Translations under genes and position numbers: made by a program | The notes under the pieces: model-generated | Told to the model about the DNA's origin: nothing | The model's input: the letters and a program-made list of their open reading frames with translations, nothing else | Database searches by the model: none | Source: an uncultured Methylococcaceae bacterium | GTDB taxonomy: Bacteria > Pseudomonadota > Gammaproteobacteria > Methylococcales > Methylomonadaceae | Reading direction: 5' to 3' | Assembly: GCA_903839855.1 (NCBI GenBank) | Contig: CAIMEB010000243.1 | Span: 1-45,849, forward strand | Length of the DNA: 45,849 nt | Shown: positions 8,107 to 16,896 of the stretch, piece by piece | How the letters are laid out: each line of letters starts with the position of its first letter | Numbering within the stretch: the first letter of the stretch is position 1

Positions 8107-9414
8107 GTGACGCCACTATTTCCTATTCCAAAAAATCATGCACAGCGCTTTGTACTTCACAACGAGGTACATGCACGAGCGCCTTTTATTCTGAATTTAC
8201 CCGTTAGAGCCAGTCATCTTGCTTTATTATTAACGAACGAAGAAAAACTCTCGGAACGTCAGCATTTAATAACACTCTGTGAGCGATTTAGTGTTGTTCC
8301 ACCAGAAAAAGAAGCGGATCATTTCGCTGCGTCGTTTAATTCGTTTCAAATCCGTTGGGAGCAACACGGTGAGTTTAGTACTTACAGTTTTTATGTTCAT
8401 GATGCGCCGACCGATATTTTTTCAGATGCGGCTTTAAAAAAAGTACCTGTTGATTGGTTGTCGCAATTACCCGGGCAAACCATTGTTGCGTCTCATGCGG
8501 CTATCGTTTTGGCCGAGGATATTAATTATAAGGAAACTACAGACGATTTATCTACGCTGTCCGACTACTTTGCAGGTAATCAAGTGATTGGCTCCAAGGT
8601 AACAGGGGGAGCTGCCTCAGTATTTACAGATTTTAGGATTCATGTTGATGGCTTTAGCCGATTTCTGATTGTCAATAATGCCCTAAGATCAGAACAGGCA
8701 GGTCGTCTAGTCCAGCGATTATTTGATATAGAAGTGTATCGGGTTATGGCTTTAATGGCTTTCCCTATTGCACGTAAACTTTATCCAGCTTTAAATAAAT
8801 CGGATCGGCAGTTATACGCCATTACTAATGCGATGACGTTGCCTGATAATAATGATGCTGCATTATTGGATGAGTTAACGACATTGGCGGCGGAAGTCGA
8901 AAATTATATTTCCAGTAATCATTTTCGTTTTGCAGCGGCAAGTGCGTATTATCAACTGGTTGATCAACGTCTCAATGATTTACGAGAAGTTCGGATTCAA
9001 GGTATTCAGACCTTGGGTGAATTTTTAAAACGCAGATTAGAGCCGGCTATTAATACCTGTGAGTCGATTTCTCATCGATTTACCTCTCTTTCTAAAAGAG
9101 TCAGTAATGCCAGTCAATTATTGCGAACTCGTGTTGATATTATTATTGAACGGCAGAACCAGGGCTTGCTGACCTCAATGGCCTTACGCGCAAAAATGCA
9201 ATTGCGTATGCAACAAATGGTTGAAGGTATTTCAATGGTTGCCATTACTTATTACGCAGCAAGTATTATCGGCAAGATAGCTGAGGCTCTGCATGTACTT
9301 GGTTGGAAAGCGAATTCAGAGCTTATTGAGGGCGTATCCATTCCGTTTATTTTTATCATTATCTATTTTAGTACGCAGCGTATCCATAAAATAATTGCCA
9401 GTACGACCGAATAA
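8107..9414 (+). CDS. DUF3422 family membrane protein
   Basis: A 435-residue protein starting at GTG, with the family's hallmark N-terminus (F-x-L-x-NEVHARAPF, then LPVRASHLALLL). DUF3422 proteins are common in Proteobacteria and unstudied. After a soluble alpha/beta part of about 190 residues there is a long helical, coiled-coil-prone region (residues about 250-370) with many Arg, Gln and Leu. Two transmembrane helices follow near residues 375-395 and 408-425, the second ahead of a short basic tail. The layout suggests an inner-membrane protein with a large cytoplasmic part. About 220 bases upstream are gene-free. No function can be claimed. Confidence 0.9.
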   Translation: MTPLFPIPKNHAQRFVLHNEVHARAPFILNLPVRASHLALLLTNEEKLSERQHLITLCERFSVVPPEKEADHFAASFNSFQIRWEQHGEFSTYSFYVHDAPTDIFSDAALKKVPVDWLSQLPGQTIVASHAAIVLAEDINYKETTDDLSTLSDYFAGNQVIGSKVTGGAASVFTDFRIHVDGFSRFLIVNNALRSEQAGRLVQRLFDIEVYRVMALMAFPIARKLYPALNKSDRQLYAITNAMTLPDNNDAALLDELTTLAAEVENYISSNHFRFAAASAYYQLVDQRLNDLREVRIQGIQTLGEFLKRRLEPAINTCESISHRFTSLSKRVSNASQLLRTRVDIIIERQNQGLLTSMALRAKMQLRMQQMVEGISMVAITYYAASIIGKIAEALHVLGWKANSELIEGVSIPFIFIIIYFSTQRIHKIIASTTE

Positions 9415-9489
9415 TGATGACACCTGATGGTCTTTGTTTTTACTCGAATTATCAAATTAAAATTAACTAAAGAAAATAAAAGAAATTAA

Positions 9490-9834
9490 ATGAACACTGA
9501 TAGTCAAAAAATTGAAATAGCTAAAACTTTCGAACAACTTCATGGGGCATCTTTTGCTTTATGGTCTGATGATAAAGAATATGACTCAGAGAATGAGCGT
9601 TATTTAGCAGTGTACGAAAATATTATTATGGGTGTTTATGGTGATTGTTATGGTGTGAATGCTGAATATGATGAGGAGGGTGAGCTAATTGTCGAAGCGA
9701 CTGAGTTCGAGGTGGAAGTTGCCCGTTTTGAATCATCCAGTGAGCTGAGTGAGATATTTTCTTTTGAAATAACGACTGAGCCAACCGGTATTGGCAAGTA
9801 CATTGAAGAGCAGGGGAGAGACGGTGCTTGGTAG
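9490..9834 (+). CDS. small acidic protein of unknown function
   Basis: A 114-residue soluble protein that is very rich in Glu and Asp and has few basic residues, giving a low predicted pI. There is no signal peptide or membrane segment. Aromatic residues are frequent (VYENIIMGVYGDCYGVNAEYDEE), and the pattern suggests a small alpha/beta fold. Upstream is an A/G-rich stretch (AAAGAAAATAAAAGAAATTAA) rather than a clear Shine-Dalgarno. I do not recognise the family. The coding character (no stops, regular composition) and its spacing between DUF3422 and a cupin gene on the same strand support it as real. Confidence 0.65.
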   Translation: MNTDSQKIEIAKTFEQLHGASFALWSDDKEYDSENERYLAVYENIIMGVYGDCYGVNAEYDEEGELIVEATEFEVEVARFESSSELSEIFSFEITTEPTGIGKYIEEQGRDGAW

Positions 9835-9905
9835 CTTGTAAATAGCATCAAAGTTAGGTCTGATGCTACAATTGCCATCCAATTATTTTATTTTTTAGGA
9901 AGAAC

Positions 9906-10196
9906 ATGAGCAAAATTACTATCGAACACAATCCGAGTGAAGAACGTTTAATAGAACTGGGTGTATCCAACTGGGAAATATGGGAAAAAGAAATCTCTAA
10001 GTTTCCAATCGATTTTGATGAAACTGAAAGTGCTTACGTGCTGGAAGGTGAAATTTTAGTGACGCCTGCTGGTGGTGAGACAGTGCGTATTTTACCAGGA
10101 GATTTAGTTTCTTTTCATGCAGGCTTAGACAGCCAATGGGAAGTGGTTAAACCATTACGTAAACATTATAGCTACGATTTTCCTAACGGGGTCTAA
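9906..10196 (+). CDS. cupin-domain protein (Cupin_3/DUF861-like)
   Basis: A 96-residue single cupin with the order typical of Cupin_3/DUF861: NWEIWEKEISKFPIDFDETESAYVLEGE, then VTPAGGETVRILPGDLVSFHAG, ending HYSYDF. In related proteins this domain resembles (S)-ureidoglycine aminohydrolase, but stand-alone short members are mostly uncharacterised. His residues that could bind metal are few, so catalysis is uncertain. An AGGA site lies about 5 bases before the ATG. A strong hairpin follows the gene and faces the convergent mlaA gene. Confidence 0.85.
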   Translation: MSKITIEHNPSEERLIELGVSNWEIWEKEISKFPIDFDETESAYVLEGEILVTPAGGETVRILPGDLVSFHAGLDSQWEVVKPLRKHYSYDFPNGV

Positions 10197-10205
10197 ACAT
10201 TATAT

Positions 10206-10241
10206 TTCATCTGACAGCTACAAAACTAACTGTCAGATGAA
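10206..10241. terminator. 12-bp perfect stem-loop between convergent genes
   Basis: TTCATCTGACAG at 10206-10217 pairs perfectly with CTGTCAGATGAA at 10230-10241 around a 12-base loop. It sits between the cupin gene (plus) and mlaA (minus), the expected place for a bidirectional terminator. The T-run is weak on both strands, so termination strength is uncertain. Confidence 0.65.
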
Positions 10242-10257
10242 GTTTGGCTATCTGAAT

Positions 10258-11103
10258 TTATTTAGGTTCAGATAGTTTAAGTGATTTGCCTGATCCATTT
10301 TTTGTTACTGGCGTTGGGCTGCCGACTTTTTTATCAGCGGAAGAGCTTTCATCATTTAAGTCGGGATCATTCTCATCAGAGGATTTTCCATCATGAATGA
10401 GGTATTCTCTATTTTGTTTATAAGAGTCCCTTATAAAGTCGTAACGATCTACCGAGCCTTCGTCGACAATTTTTTCAGTGGTCATTAACTCAGCGCGTTT
10501 ATCAGTTATATCAAGGACTCTCGATCCAGCAGTTGCAGCGTTTACAACAGGGCCACCAAATATAGAAACATACGTAATAGGATTGAACAGGGTATCACCG
10601 ATAAGTCCTACCGTATCTCTAGGAGAGCTAGGACCAAAAATAGGCAATACTAAGTAATTGCCTGATGGAACACCCCAATAGCCAAGTGTTTGCCCAAAGT
10701 CCTCTTTGTGCTTTGGAAGATCAAGCATGTCAGCAACATCAACAAACCCGGCGACACCTGCCGTCGTGTTAATTAAAAAACGACTACCGTCCATGCCCCC
10801 CTGAGACACTTTAAATTGCAGTAAATCATTAATAGTAACACCTACGTCATTAATATTACTAAAGAAGTTGGTAACTCCTGTATTAACAAATTCTGGTGTA
10901 ATCCACTGATAGCCCTGGGCTAAAGGCTTTATAATAGCTTTATCCAGATTGTCGTTAAACAATTGACTGTCGTGGTTCCAGGCTGACCAAGGGTCGCCTG
11001 AGTCGGGAGCTTTTGTTTGTGTTGTAGAACAACCGAGTAGAGTTATTGATAACACCAGGCAATGGATTAGAGTTTTATTAAGTCTAGGGCTTTGCATGCT
11101 CAT
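10258..11103 (-). CDS. mlaA: MlaA (VacJ) phospholipid-binding outer-membrane lipoprotein
   Basis: A 281-residue lipoprotein of the MlaA/VacJ family, the outer-membrane part of the Mla system that removes misplaced phospholipids from the outer leaflet and passes them to MlaC. A signal peptide ends in the lipobox TLLGC, with C25 as the lipidated residue. Family motifs follow: DPWSAWNHDSQLFND, FSNINDVGVTINDLLQ, RFLINTTAGVAGFVDVA, KEDFGQTLGYWGVPSGNYLVLPIFGPSSPRDT. The last 45 residues or so are a low-complexity Ser/Asp/Lys tail. The mlaFEDCB transport genes are not in the window. An AGGA site lies about 11 bases before the chosen ATG, and a second ATG two codons later is also possible. Confidence 0.95.
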   Translation of the reverse strand: MSMQSPRLNKTLIHCLVLSITLLGCSTTQTKAPDSGDPWSAWNHDSQLFNDNLDKAIIKPLAQGYQWITPEFVNTGVTNFFSNINDVGVTINDLLQFKVSQGGMDGSRFLINTTAGVAGFVDVADMLDLPKHKEDFGQTLGYWGVPSGNYLVLPIFGPSSPRDTVGLIGDTLFNPITYVSIFGGPVVNAATAGSRVLDITDKRAELMTTEKIVDEGSVDRYDFIRDSYKQNREYLIHDGKSSDENDPDLNDESSSADKKVGSPTPVTKNGSGKSLKLSEPK

Positions 11104-11323
11104 AATTAATTTTATCCTGGATTATTGTTATTGTTTAATATTCATTTATGGACTCATACTCAGCTTAGAGGCTGAATAAGTTTTTTATATTCTTAATCAA
11201 TATCAGCCTGTTCAAGCTATTATCAGATTTTTTTTGATGATGTTCAAGAAATTGTCACGTCATTAGATTCAATTTCACCCTGTATATTCTACAACGGGTT
11301 GTTTTGTATTTGTAATTATTAAT

Positions 11324-12496
11324 TTAAGAGTGATGGTGGTGTGTTTTGCCGGCTTTAGCTTTGGTGATAACCTTAGCTTTTTTATTCTTCACGGGTTGAT
11401 TAGATTTGATTTTATTTGTAGATTTATGTTTAACTGCGACTATCACTTTTGCATGTGCTTTTGCTTTTACATGCGATTTGTTCTTAACTAAAACATGCGT
11501 GTTTTTAGTTGGGTGATGATGAGCTATAGGTGAACGATTATGTAATTTAGTGGGTTTAACATAACTAGCCGCTTCATTAACAGTATCGTCATTTGAAGCG
11601 ATGGCGGTTGGAGCGGTATTTCCGCAACCTAGTTGATAGGGTGGAAGACCTGATGAATCGTTTGACATAGTACTAATGTTTTCAGTAGGACGATCATCAT
11701 ATTGATTGGCAAAGCCGTTATTCATCATATTAACCATTAGCTTATAACGTTCTGAGCTGGTTATGCCACCCAAGACTACTCCAATGAGGTGTTTGCCGTT
11801 TTGGGTCGCCGATGAGATCAGGTTATAGCCAGAACCGCAGGTAAATCCTGTTTTCATGCCTTCAGCGCCCGGATAACTAGCGGTAAACTTATTAATGCCG
11901 TGCAATTCCCGGCCTTTGAAATTAAAGCTATGCCAGGAAAAGTAAGGATAATAATTTGGAAAATTACGTTGTGTTTTCCAGGCAAGCATAGCCATATCAC
12001 GAGAAGTGGTGACTTGCCATGGATGTGGAAGCCCTGTTGCATTCATAAAGTGAGTATCGTACATACCTAAGGAATGTGCCATGGTAGACATTTTGACAGC
12101 AAAATTTTCTTCTGTTCCACCTAAATGCTCAGCCAAAACAACGGCTGCATCATTTGCTGATCTCGTAATAAGCGCTAAGATGGCATCTTGAACAGATAGT
12201 GTTTCCCCTTGCCGAAGTCCCAGTTTGCTATTAGGTTGTAACGCTGCATGACGCGAGGTAACTAAGGTATCAGTAAGACCGATTTGTCCCGATTTTAAGG
12301 CATCAAATGTCATATAGAGTGTCATTACCTTGGTCAGCGAAGCAGGAAACCACGAATGGGAGGCATTTATTTCGTGTAATACACTACCGTTTTCGGCATC
12401 TATAATTATCTCTGCATGTTGTCCATAACTTAACTCTGACACCAGTAATAACAAAGTGGATATCAAAATCAATAGAATAGTCTTCGCTGTATTCAT
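11324..12496 (-). CDS. D-alanyl-D-alanine carboxypeptidase (peptidase S11) with long basic C-terminal tail
   Basis: A 390-residue low-molecular-mass penicillin-binding protein that trims the terminal D-Ala of peptidoglycan stem peptides in the periplasm. A signal peptide covers residues 1-25. The three active-site motifs are present: S53-L-T-K56, S113-A-N115 and K215-T-G217. The catalytic domain ends near residue 265. The usual PBP5 beta domain and amphipathic anchor are not evident. Instead residues of about 310-390 are extremely Lys/Ala/His-rich, resembling a cell-wall or nucleic-acid-binding tail, and end in HHHHS. The tail is encoded by A/T-rich repetitive codons. It stands alone in its own transcription unit. 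Confidence 0.9.
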   Translation of the reverse strand: MNTAKTILLILISTLLLLVSELSYGQHAEIIIDAENGSVLHEINASHSWFPASLTKVMTLYMTFDALKSGQIGLTDTLVTSRHAALQPNSKLGLRQGETLSVQDAILALITRSANDAAVVLAEHLGGTEENFAVKMSTMAHSLGMYDTHFMNATGLPHPWQVTTSRDMAMLAWKTQRNFPNYYPYFSWHSFNFKGRELHGINKFTASYPGAEGMKTGFTCGSGYNLISSATQNGKHLIGVVLGGITSSERYKLMVNMMNNGFANQYDDRPTENISTMSNDSSGLPPYQLGCGNTAPTAIASNDDTVNEAASYVKPTKLHNRSPIAHHHPTKNTHVLVKNKSHVKAKAHAKVIVAVKHKSTNKIKSNQPVKNKKAKVITKAKAGKTHHHHS

Positions 12497-12628
12497 TTAA
12501 ATAGGGTTTTCGTAAGTTAAGAAAAGTGGCTAAATTGGTACTAATTGTACAAAACTGATCATTTTATCAAATGATACGCAGGTATTAAACGCTATTTTAA
12601 TGCCAAAATTAGATAATGGGCAGTAAGC

Positions 12629-12731
12629 ATTCACCTCCATTTTTGAAAAAACGGGTGGAGAGGGGGATTTATCTTTGAATAAAACCTCCTTATTCCCTCT
12701 TTTTTAAAGAGGGTGGCTGAATACCTACGGT
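12629..12731. repeat. hairpin-rich intergenic element, possibly a dispersed repeat
   Basis: Downstream of the GH17-like gene lies a stretch built of CCTCC/GGAGG-type inverted motifs. The clearest is CCCTCTTT (12695-12702) pairing with AAAGAGGG (12706-12713) over a 3-base loop. Its end, AAAGAGGGTGGCTGAATACCTAC, resembles AAAGAGAGGGTAGGGGAGAATACCTAC at about 1160-1186, which is also just beyond a minus-strand stop. It may act as a terminator as well. Confidence 0.45.
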
Positions 12732-12736
12732 GAGTA

Positions 12737-13729
12737 TTATCGAGCTATATTTAATTGATTAACGCAGGCGTAGGGTGGAGTTCCTTGGCAAAGTCCCCAT
12801 GAGTTTCCAAATGGACCTTCTTCAGCGGGTTTCCAGTTTTCAGAAAAGGCTTCAAATACAGTACCAGACCATTTCTTTTTAGCAAGTTGCTTAAAGGTTG
12901 ATTCTATAACTAATTTTTGATTACTTTTGCTGGCGATACCACAGCGTTCTCCAGTTTTAAGATTAGTAGATGAACTGTTCTCCGGGCCATTGGGCCAACC
13001 AAATTCAGTCATTATCACTTCTTTATCTGGATAAATGCGATGCAGATCTTCAAGTCTGGCAATATGGAAGTCAGCGGCCTTATTTGCCGGGATACAGCTA
13101 TAAATACCGGAGTATTCGTTTTCCCACCAAGGAAAAATATTAGTCCCTATCCAATCAACCTTAGAAGCAAAACTGGTTTGCTGACACTCTAAAGAGCGAT
13201 TACACCATTCCCACCAGGTATCAATGGTAGTGATTGGTTGAGTGACGCCAGCTTTGTGAAGACTATCGATGCAGCGGGAAATTTCACCATCATAAATATT
13301 ACCATGTCTAGTTCTTACTTCTGATCCGCAACTGAGTCGTATGATAGTTTTGGGAAATGCTTTCGCAACTTCAATACCTTTTTCAATAGACTGAGAATTA
13401 ATGTTGATATCATCATCCAGCCAGAGGATGGCGATGACTTTAATGTGTCGTGCCTCAGCGGCGGTAAAAATAGCATCGAGTCCGTTCAATACACCATAGG
13501 TCATAATACAGCGAAAAGGCGTTTTCTTGATCAGTTGATCCAAGAGGGTATCGATCAATTCCTTTGATGGATGGGCGCCAAAATTAGGTGTCAACGTCCC
13601 AACATAGGTACTAAAAGCCGCGCATTGCAAGGTGTTTTGCGGTGTTACTTTAACTCGTTTTACTGCATAGGCATTTTGCCCAAAAACTAACACAGTTAAT
13701 AGAGTTAAAAATAAAGAAAAATGCTTCAT
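12737..13729 (-). CDS. secreted GH17-like glycoside hydrolase (beta-1,3-glucanase type)
   Basis: The start at 13729 is chosen because GAGGA lies 6 bases upstream and the protein then begins with a proper signal peptide (MKHFSLFLTLLTVLVFGQNAYA). The 330-residue product has the GH17 layout. S-C-G-S-E137 probably holds the acid/base Glu (family: GNE), there is a central D-T-W-W region at about 170-173, and TEFGWP carries the likely nucleophile E242. FSENWKPAEEGPFGNSWGL near the end is also typical of Scw/Bgl2-like members. Eight or more Cys residues suggest disulphides in a periplasmic or secreted enzyme. Related proteins cut or transglycosylate beta-1,3-glucans, but the true substrate is not known. 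No export or polysaccharide synthase gene is adjacent. Confidence 0.8.
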   Translation of the reverse strand: MKHFSLFLTLLTVLVFGQNAYAVKRVKVTPQNTLQCAAFSTYVGTLTPNFGAHPSKELIDTLLDQLIKKTPFRCIMTYGVLNGLDAIFTAAEARHIKVIAILWLDDDININSQSIEKGIEVAKAFPKTIIRLSCGSEVRTRHGNIYDGEISRCIDSLHKAGVTQPITTIDTWWEWCNRSLECQQTSFASKVDWIGTNIFPWWENEYSGIYSCIPANKAADFHIARLEDLHRIYPDKEVIMTEFGWPNGPENSSSTNLKTGERCGIASKSNQKLVIESTFKQLAKKKWSGTVFEAFSENWKPAEEGPFGNSWGLCQGTPPYACVNQLNIAR

Positions 13730-14056
13730 GAAGTCCTCATTAATTAATCCAATAATATCCAGATGTAGGCCATTTCGATCCACTATGATAGGCGAATTTA
13801 CTTAAATTAGTGTGATTAATTAAATCACCAATCATCAAGTTGCACTAAAAATCAGTAAAGCAAGTAGATAAATTTCTCTATCCGAATAATAAAACATCTG
13901 ATATTTTATAATATCGAGTAGAACATTAAAAAACTAAAATTGTTTGTCAGATGAACTTGATAAGAGTTGGGTAACGACGGCGCTCCCCAACTGTACAAAT
14001 AATAGCTACAGCTAAGGATGATTTAACTGATTTGATTCATTTTTCAACAAGAACCT
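13730..14056. other. gene-free stretch between GH17-like gene and truncated haemoglobin gene
   Basis: No coding frame is convincing here. It should hold the promoter of the GH17-like gene and the 3' end of the haemoglobin transcript. A 7-bp stem, AGTTGGG at 13965-13971 with CCCAACT at 13986-13992, lies downstream of the haemoglobin gene and may end its transcript, but no T-run is present. Confidence 0.5.
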
Positions 14057-14452
14057 TTATCTAGATAAAACATCTTTTCGAGTACTTTCTGCAAGGGTTT
14101 CTACTTCTGTTATAAGATCTTTGGGTACATTTAACTCTTTTAGAGTGGCGCTTAAATGTTCCATAACTGCATTAAAGTGATCATTACCAAGCCCCATTTT
14201 AACCAGTCGAGTATGCGCATTACGTAAATCAGTTCCTGTATAAGTGTTAGGACCGCCAAATGCCAAAGTAAAAAACGCTTTTTGTTTAGCCACCTGTTTT
14301 TCCATATCGATACCATCAAAAAAACGGTTGATACGATAATCAGCCAGTACTTTTCGATAAAATACCTCAACGGCGGTATCCACGGCAACTGCGCCACCAA
14401 TTCTTTCATAAAGGGTCAGTTCTTTATCTGAAGTTATTTCTGTTGAACTCAT
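14057..14452 (-). CDS. group 1 truncated haemoglobin (TrHbN type)
   Basis: A 131-residue truncated haemoglobin of group 1. The family pattern is clear: LYERIGG near residue 14, FYRKVLAD with Y32 at the B10 position, the FGGPNTYTGTDLRNAH block, and the proximal haem ligand H80. Such proteins bind O2 and NO, and in several bacteria carry out NO dioxygenation. The reaction here is not proven. It has no N-terminal signal. A GGGA site lies about 7 bases before the ATG. It is transcribed away from yjdM/phnA, sharing a 243-base divergent region. Confidence 0.95.
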   Translation of the reverse strand: MSSTEITSDKELTLYERIGGAVAVDTAVEVFYRKVLADYRINRFFDGIDMEKQVAKQKAFFTLAFGGPNTYTGTDLRNAHTRLVKMGLGNDHFNAVMEHLSATLKELNVPKDLITEVETLAESTRKDVLSR

Positions 14453-14658
14453 TTTAATTCCCAGTGTTATTTTAATTTATTATTCTAATTCTATTAATTG
14501 AGCTTGCTCATGCTCGAAGAAAGTTTATAGTATGATGGACAGTTATACAACTTTTACAATTAAAACCAGCAATTCCCTATTCAAGACACTGAAATATAGT
14601 CAGCGAATTAGTTAAACGTTAGATTAGACAAACTCCTAGTAATTGCCGGAAAACAAAC

Positions 14659-14687
14659 TTAAAATAGTCAATTGTTAATTTTATAAT
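14659..14687 (+). promoter_or_regulatory. predicted promoter of yjdM/phnA placing the start site at the ATG
   Basis: TTAAAA at 14659-14664 and a perfect TATAAT at 14682-14687 are separated by 17 bases. The start of transcription would fall at about 14694-14696, and the ATG is at 14696. There is no ribosome site before the ATG. Together these suggest a leaderless mRNA. This is a motif-based prediction. Confidence 0.5.
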
Positions 14688-14695
14688 AATAACCC

Positions 14696-15037
14696 ATGAG
14701 TAACTTACCTAATTGCCCAAAGTGTGACTCCGAATATACCTATAAAGACGGAACCCTGAATATTTGTCCTGAGTGTGCTCACGAATGGCAAGCAGACACA
14801 GAAACAGAAAACCTTAACGATGTTAAAATCGTCAAAGATGCTAACGGAAACGAATTACAGGATGGTGACACCATTACTGTCATTAAAGATCTTAAAGTAA
14901 AAGGTACTTCACTCGTTGTTAAAGTGGGCACTAAAGTTAAAGGCATACGTTTGGTAGACGGTGATCATGACATTGATTGTAAAATTGATGGCATAGGCCC
15001 GATGAAACTCAAGTCAGAGTTTGTAAAGAAAGTCTAA
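14696..15037 (+). CDS. yjdM: zinc-ribbon protein YjdM/PhnA
   Basis: A 113-residue protein of the YjdM (formerly PhnA) family. An N-terminal zinc ribbon is formed by C7-P-K-C10 and C24-P-E-C27, followed by an SH3-like domain beginning [28 protein letters not shown]. The length agrees with E. coli YjdM. Despite the old name there is no good evidence that it hydrolyses phosphonoacetate, and its function is unsettled. No phosphonate genes are near. No Shine-Dalgarno is seen. ettA follows 27 bases later on the same strand and may be co-transcribed. Confidence 0.93.
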   Translation: MSNLPNCPKCDSEYTYKDGTLNICPECAHEWQADTETENLNDVKIVKDANGNELQDGDTITVIKDLKVKGTSLVVKVGTKVKGIRLVDGDHDIDCKIDGIGPMKLKSEFVKKV

Positions 15038-15064
15038 TTATTTTAACCTTTTAAAATCAATACT

Positions 15065-16729
15065 ATGGCGCAATATATATATTCAATGAATAGGGTCGGA
15101 AAGATTGTTCCACCCAAGAAATACATTCTTAAAGATATCTCTCTGTCTTTTTTTCCCGGTGCAAAAATTGGTGTACTTGGTTTAAACGGCTCGGGAAAAT
15201 CAACATTACTCAGAATTATGGCGGGCATCGATAAGGAAATCGAAGGTGAAGCGATTCCTCAAAAAGGCATTAACATTGGTTATTTGCCACAAGAACCTCA
15301 ATTAGACTCCACCAAGACTGTACGGGGTAATGTTGAAGAAGCGGTTGCAGATATTAAAGCTTCCTTGGCTCAGTTAGATGCTGTTTATGCAGCTTATGCC
15401 GATCCCGATGCTGATTTTGATAAATTAGCCGCCGACCAGGCACGCCTGGAAGATATCATTAATGCCTGTGACGGTCACAACCTTGAGAGACGGCTTGAAG
15501 TGGCAGCGGATGCTTTACGTCTACCCGATTGGGATGCGGACGTCACTAAGTTATCAGGTGGTGAAAAACGCCGAGTTGCGTTATGTCGTTTATTACTCTC
15601 TAATCCAGACATGCTGTTATTAGACGAACCCACTAACCATTTAGATGCAGAGTCGGTTGCCTGGTTAGAACGTTTCCTACATGATTATACCGGTACCGTA
15701 GTGGCTGTGACTCATGATCGTTATTTCCTGGATAATGTGGCGGGTTGGATCTTGGAACTGGACAGAGGCTCAGGAATTCCCTGGGAAGGCAACTACTCCA
15801 GTTGGTTAGAACAAAAGAGTAACCGCTTATTGCAAGAAGAGAAGCAAGAATCTTCTCGTCAAAAAGCCATGAAAGACGAGTTAGAGTGGGTACGCTCTAA
15901 CCCTAAAGGTCGTCATGCTAAGAGTAAGGCCCGTCTGGCCCGATTTGAAGAGCTGTCATCATCCGACGTACAAAAACGTAACGAAACTCAGGAAATTTAT
16001 ATTCCACCGGGGCCACGTTTAGGTGATATAGTCATTGAAGCTGACAACATCAGCAAAGCTTTTGGTGAGAAACTATTAGTCAACGGCTTTAGCTTCAAAT
16101 TACCACCCGGCGGTATCGTCGGTATTATCGGTCCTAACGGAGCCGGTAAAACAACTCTGTTCCGTATGATGGCAGGCTTTGAACAACCCGACTCGGGCAG
16201 TGTGACATTGGGTCAAACGGTGCAATTGGCTTATGTTGATCAGTTACGTGATAACCTCGATCCTAAGAAAACAGTTTTTGATGAAATTTCTGATGGCTTG
16301 GACATCATTACTGTTGGGAAATATGAAACGCCATCACGCGCTTATGTCGGTCGCTTTAACTTTAAAGGCGCTGATCAAGGTAAACGGATTGGTGATTTGT
16401 CTGGGGGTGAGCGTAACCGGGTACATTTGGCTAAATTGCTTAAAACCGGTGGCAATGTATTATTATTAGACGAACCTACTAACGATTTAGATGTTGAAAC
16501 CTTACGTGCCCTAGAAGAGGCTCTACTCGCATTCCCAGGTTGTGCCGTGGTTATTTCGCATGATCGCTGGTTTCTGGATAGGATTGCTACACACATGCTG
16601 GCATTTGAAGGTGATAGCCAGGTGGTTTGGTTTGAAGGCAACTATGAAGATTATGAAGCTGACCGTCATCGCCGCTTAGGCAGTGATGCGGATAACCCTA
16701 AGCGCTTAAAATATAAGAAACTGTCTTAA
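15065..16729 (+). CDS. ettA: energy-dependent translational throttle protein EttA (ABC-F)
   Basis: A 554-residue ABC-F ATPase, almost exactly the E. coli length. It has two ATP-binding cassettes: Walker A G39-LNGSGKS-T47 and GPNGAGKTT near residue 356, and an LSGGE signature in each half. DEPTNHLD in the first half and DEPTNDLD in the second provide Walker B. No transmembrane segments are present. The linker holds the Arg/Lys-rich stretch ([14 protein letters not shown]) that contacts the ribosome, and the C-terminus ends in the EttA-typical RLKYKKLS. EttA binds the ribosomal E site and adjusts the first elongation steps to the ATP/ADP ratio. A stem-loop terminator follows directly. Confidence 0.97.
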   Translation: MAQYIYSMNRVGKIVPPKKYILKDISLSFFPGAKIGVLGLNGSGKSTLLRIMAGIDKEIEGEAIPQKGINIGYLPQEPQLDSTKTVRGNVEEAVADIKASLAQLDAVYAAYADPDADFDKLAADQARLEDIINACDGHNLERRLEVAADALRLPDWDADVTKLSGGEKRRVALCRLLLSNPDMLLLDEPTNHLDAESVAWLERFLHDYTGTVVAVTHDRYFLDNVAGWILELDRGSGIPWEGNYSSWLEQKSNRLLQEEKQESSRQKAMKDELEWVRSNPKGRHAKSKARLARFEELSSSDVQKRNETQEIYIPPGPRLGDIVIEADNISKAFGEKLLVNGFSFKLPPGGIVGIIGPNGAGKTTLFRMMAGFEQPDSGSVTLGQTVQLAYVDQLRDNLDPKKTVFDEISDGLDIITVGKYETPSRAYVGRFNFKGADQGKRIGDLSGGERNRVHLAKLLKTGGNVLLLDEPTNDLDVETLRALEEALLAFPGCAVVISHDRWFLDRIATHMLAFEGDSQVVWFEGNYEDYEADRHRRLGSDADNPKRLKYKKLS

Positions 16730-16739
16730 TTAAAAAAAT

Positions 16740-16763
16740 AAAGTCCGCAAGGATACGGACTTT
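16740..16763 (+). terminator. stem-loop terminator after ettA
   Basis: AAAGTCCG (16740-16747) pairs with CGGACTTT (16756-16763) around the loop CAAGGATA, starting 11 bases after the ettA stop. The T-run overlaps the end of the stem and is short, so it is probably a moderate terminator. Confidence 0.75.
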
Positions 16764-16896
16764 GTCTTGACATCTTCGCACTAAAGAGGCGGCGTGTTTC
16801 GGACGACATGGATAAAGTGCGGGTTTATTATGATGACTTCCTATAGCTGTAATACATTCCGAAATGCGCGAAATATCAAGTTCAATTAGGTGAATT

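Noticed and set aside
11324-11340. Four-His ending of the carboxypeptidase as a cloning tag
   Set aside because: It is the natural end of a long Lys/His-rich tail with native codons and flanks, with no vector sequence around it.
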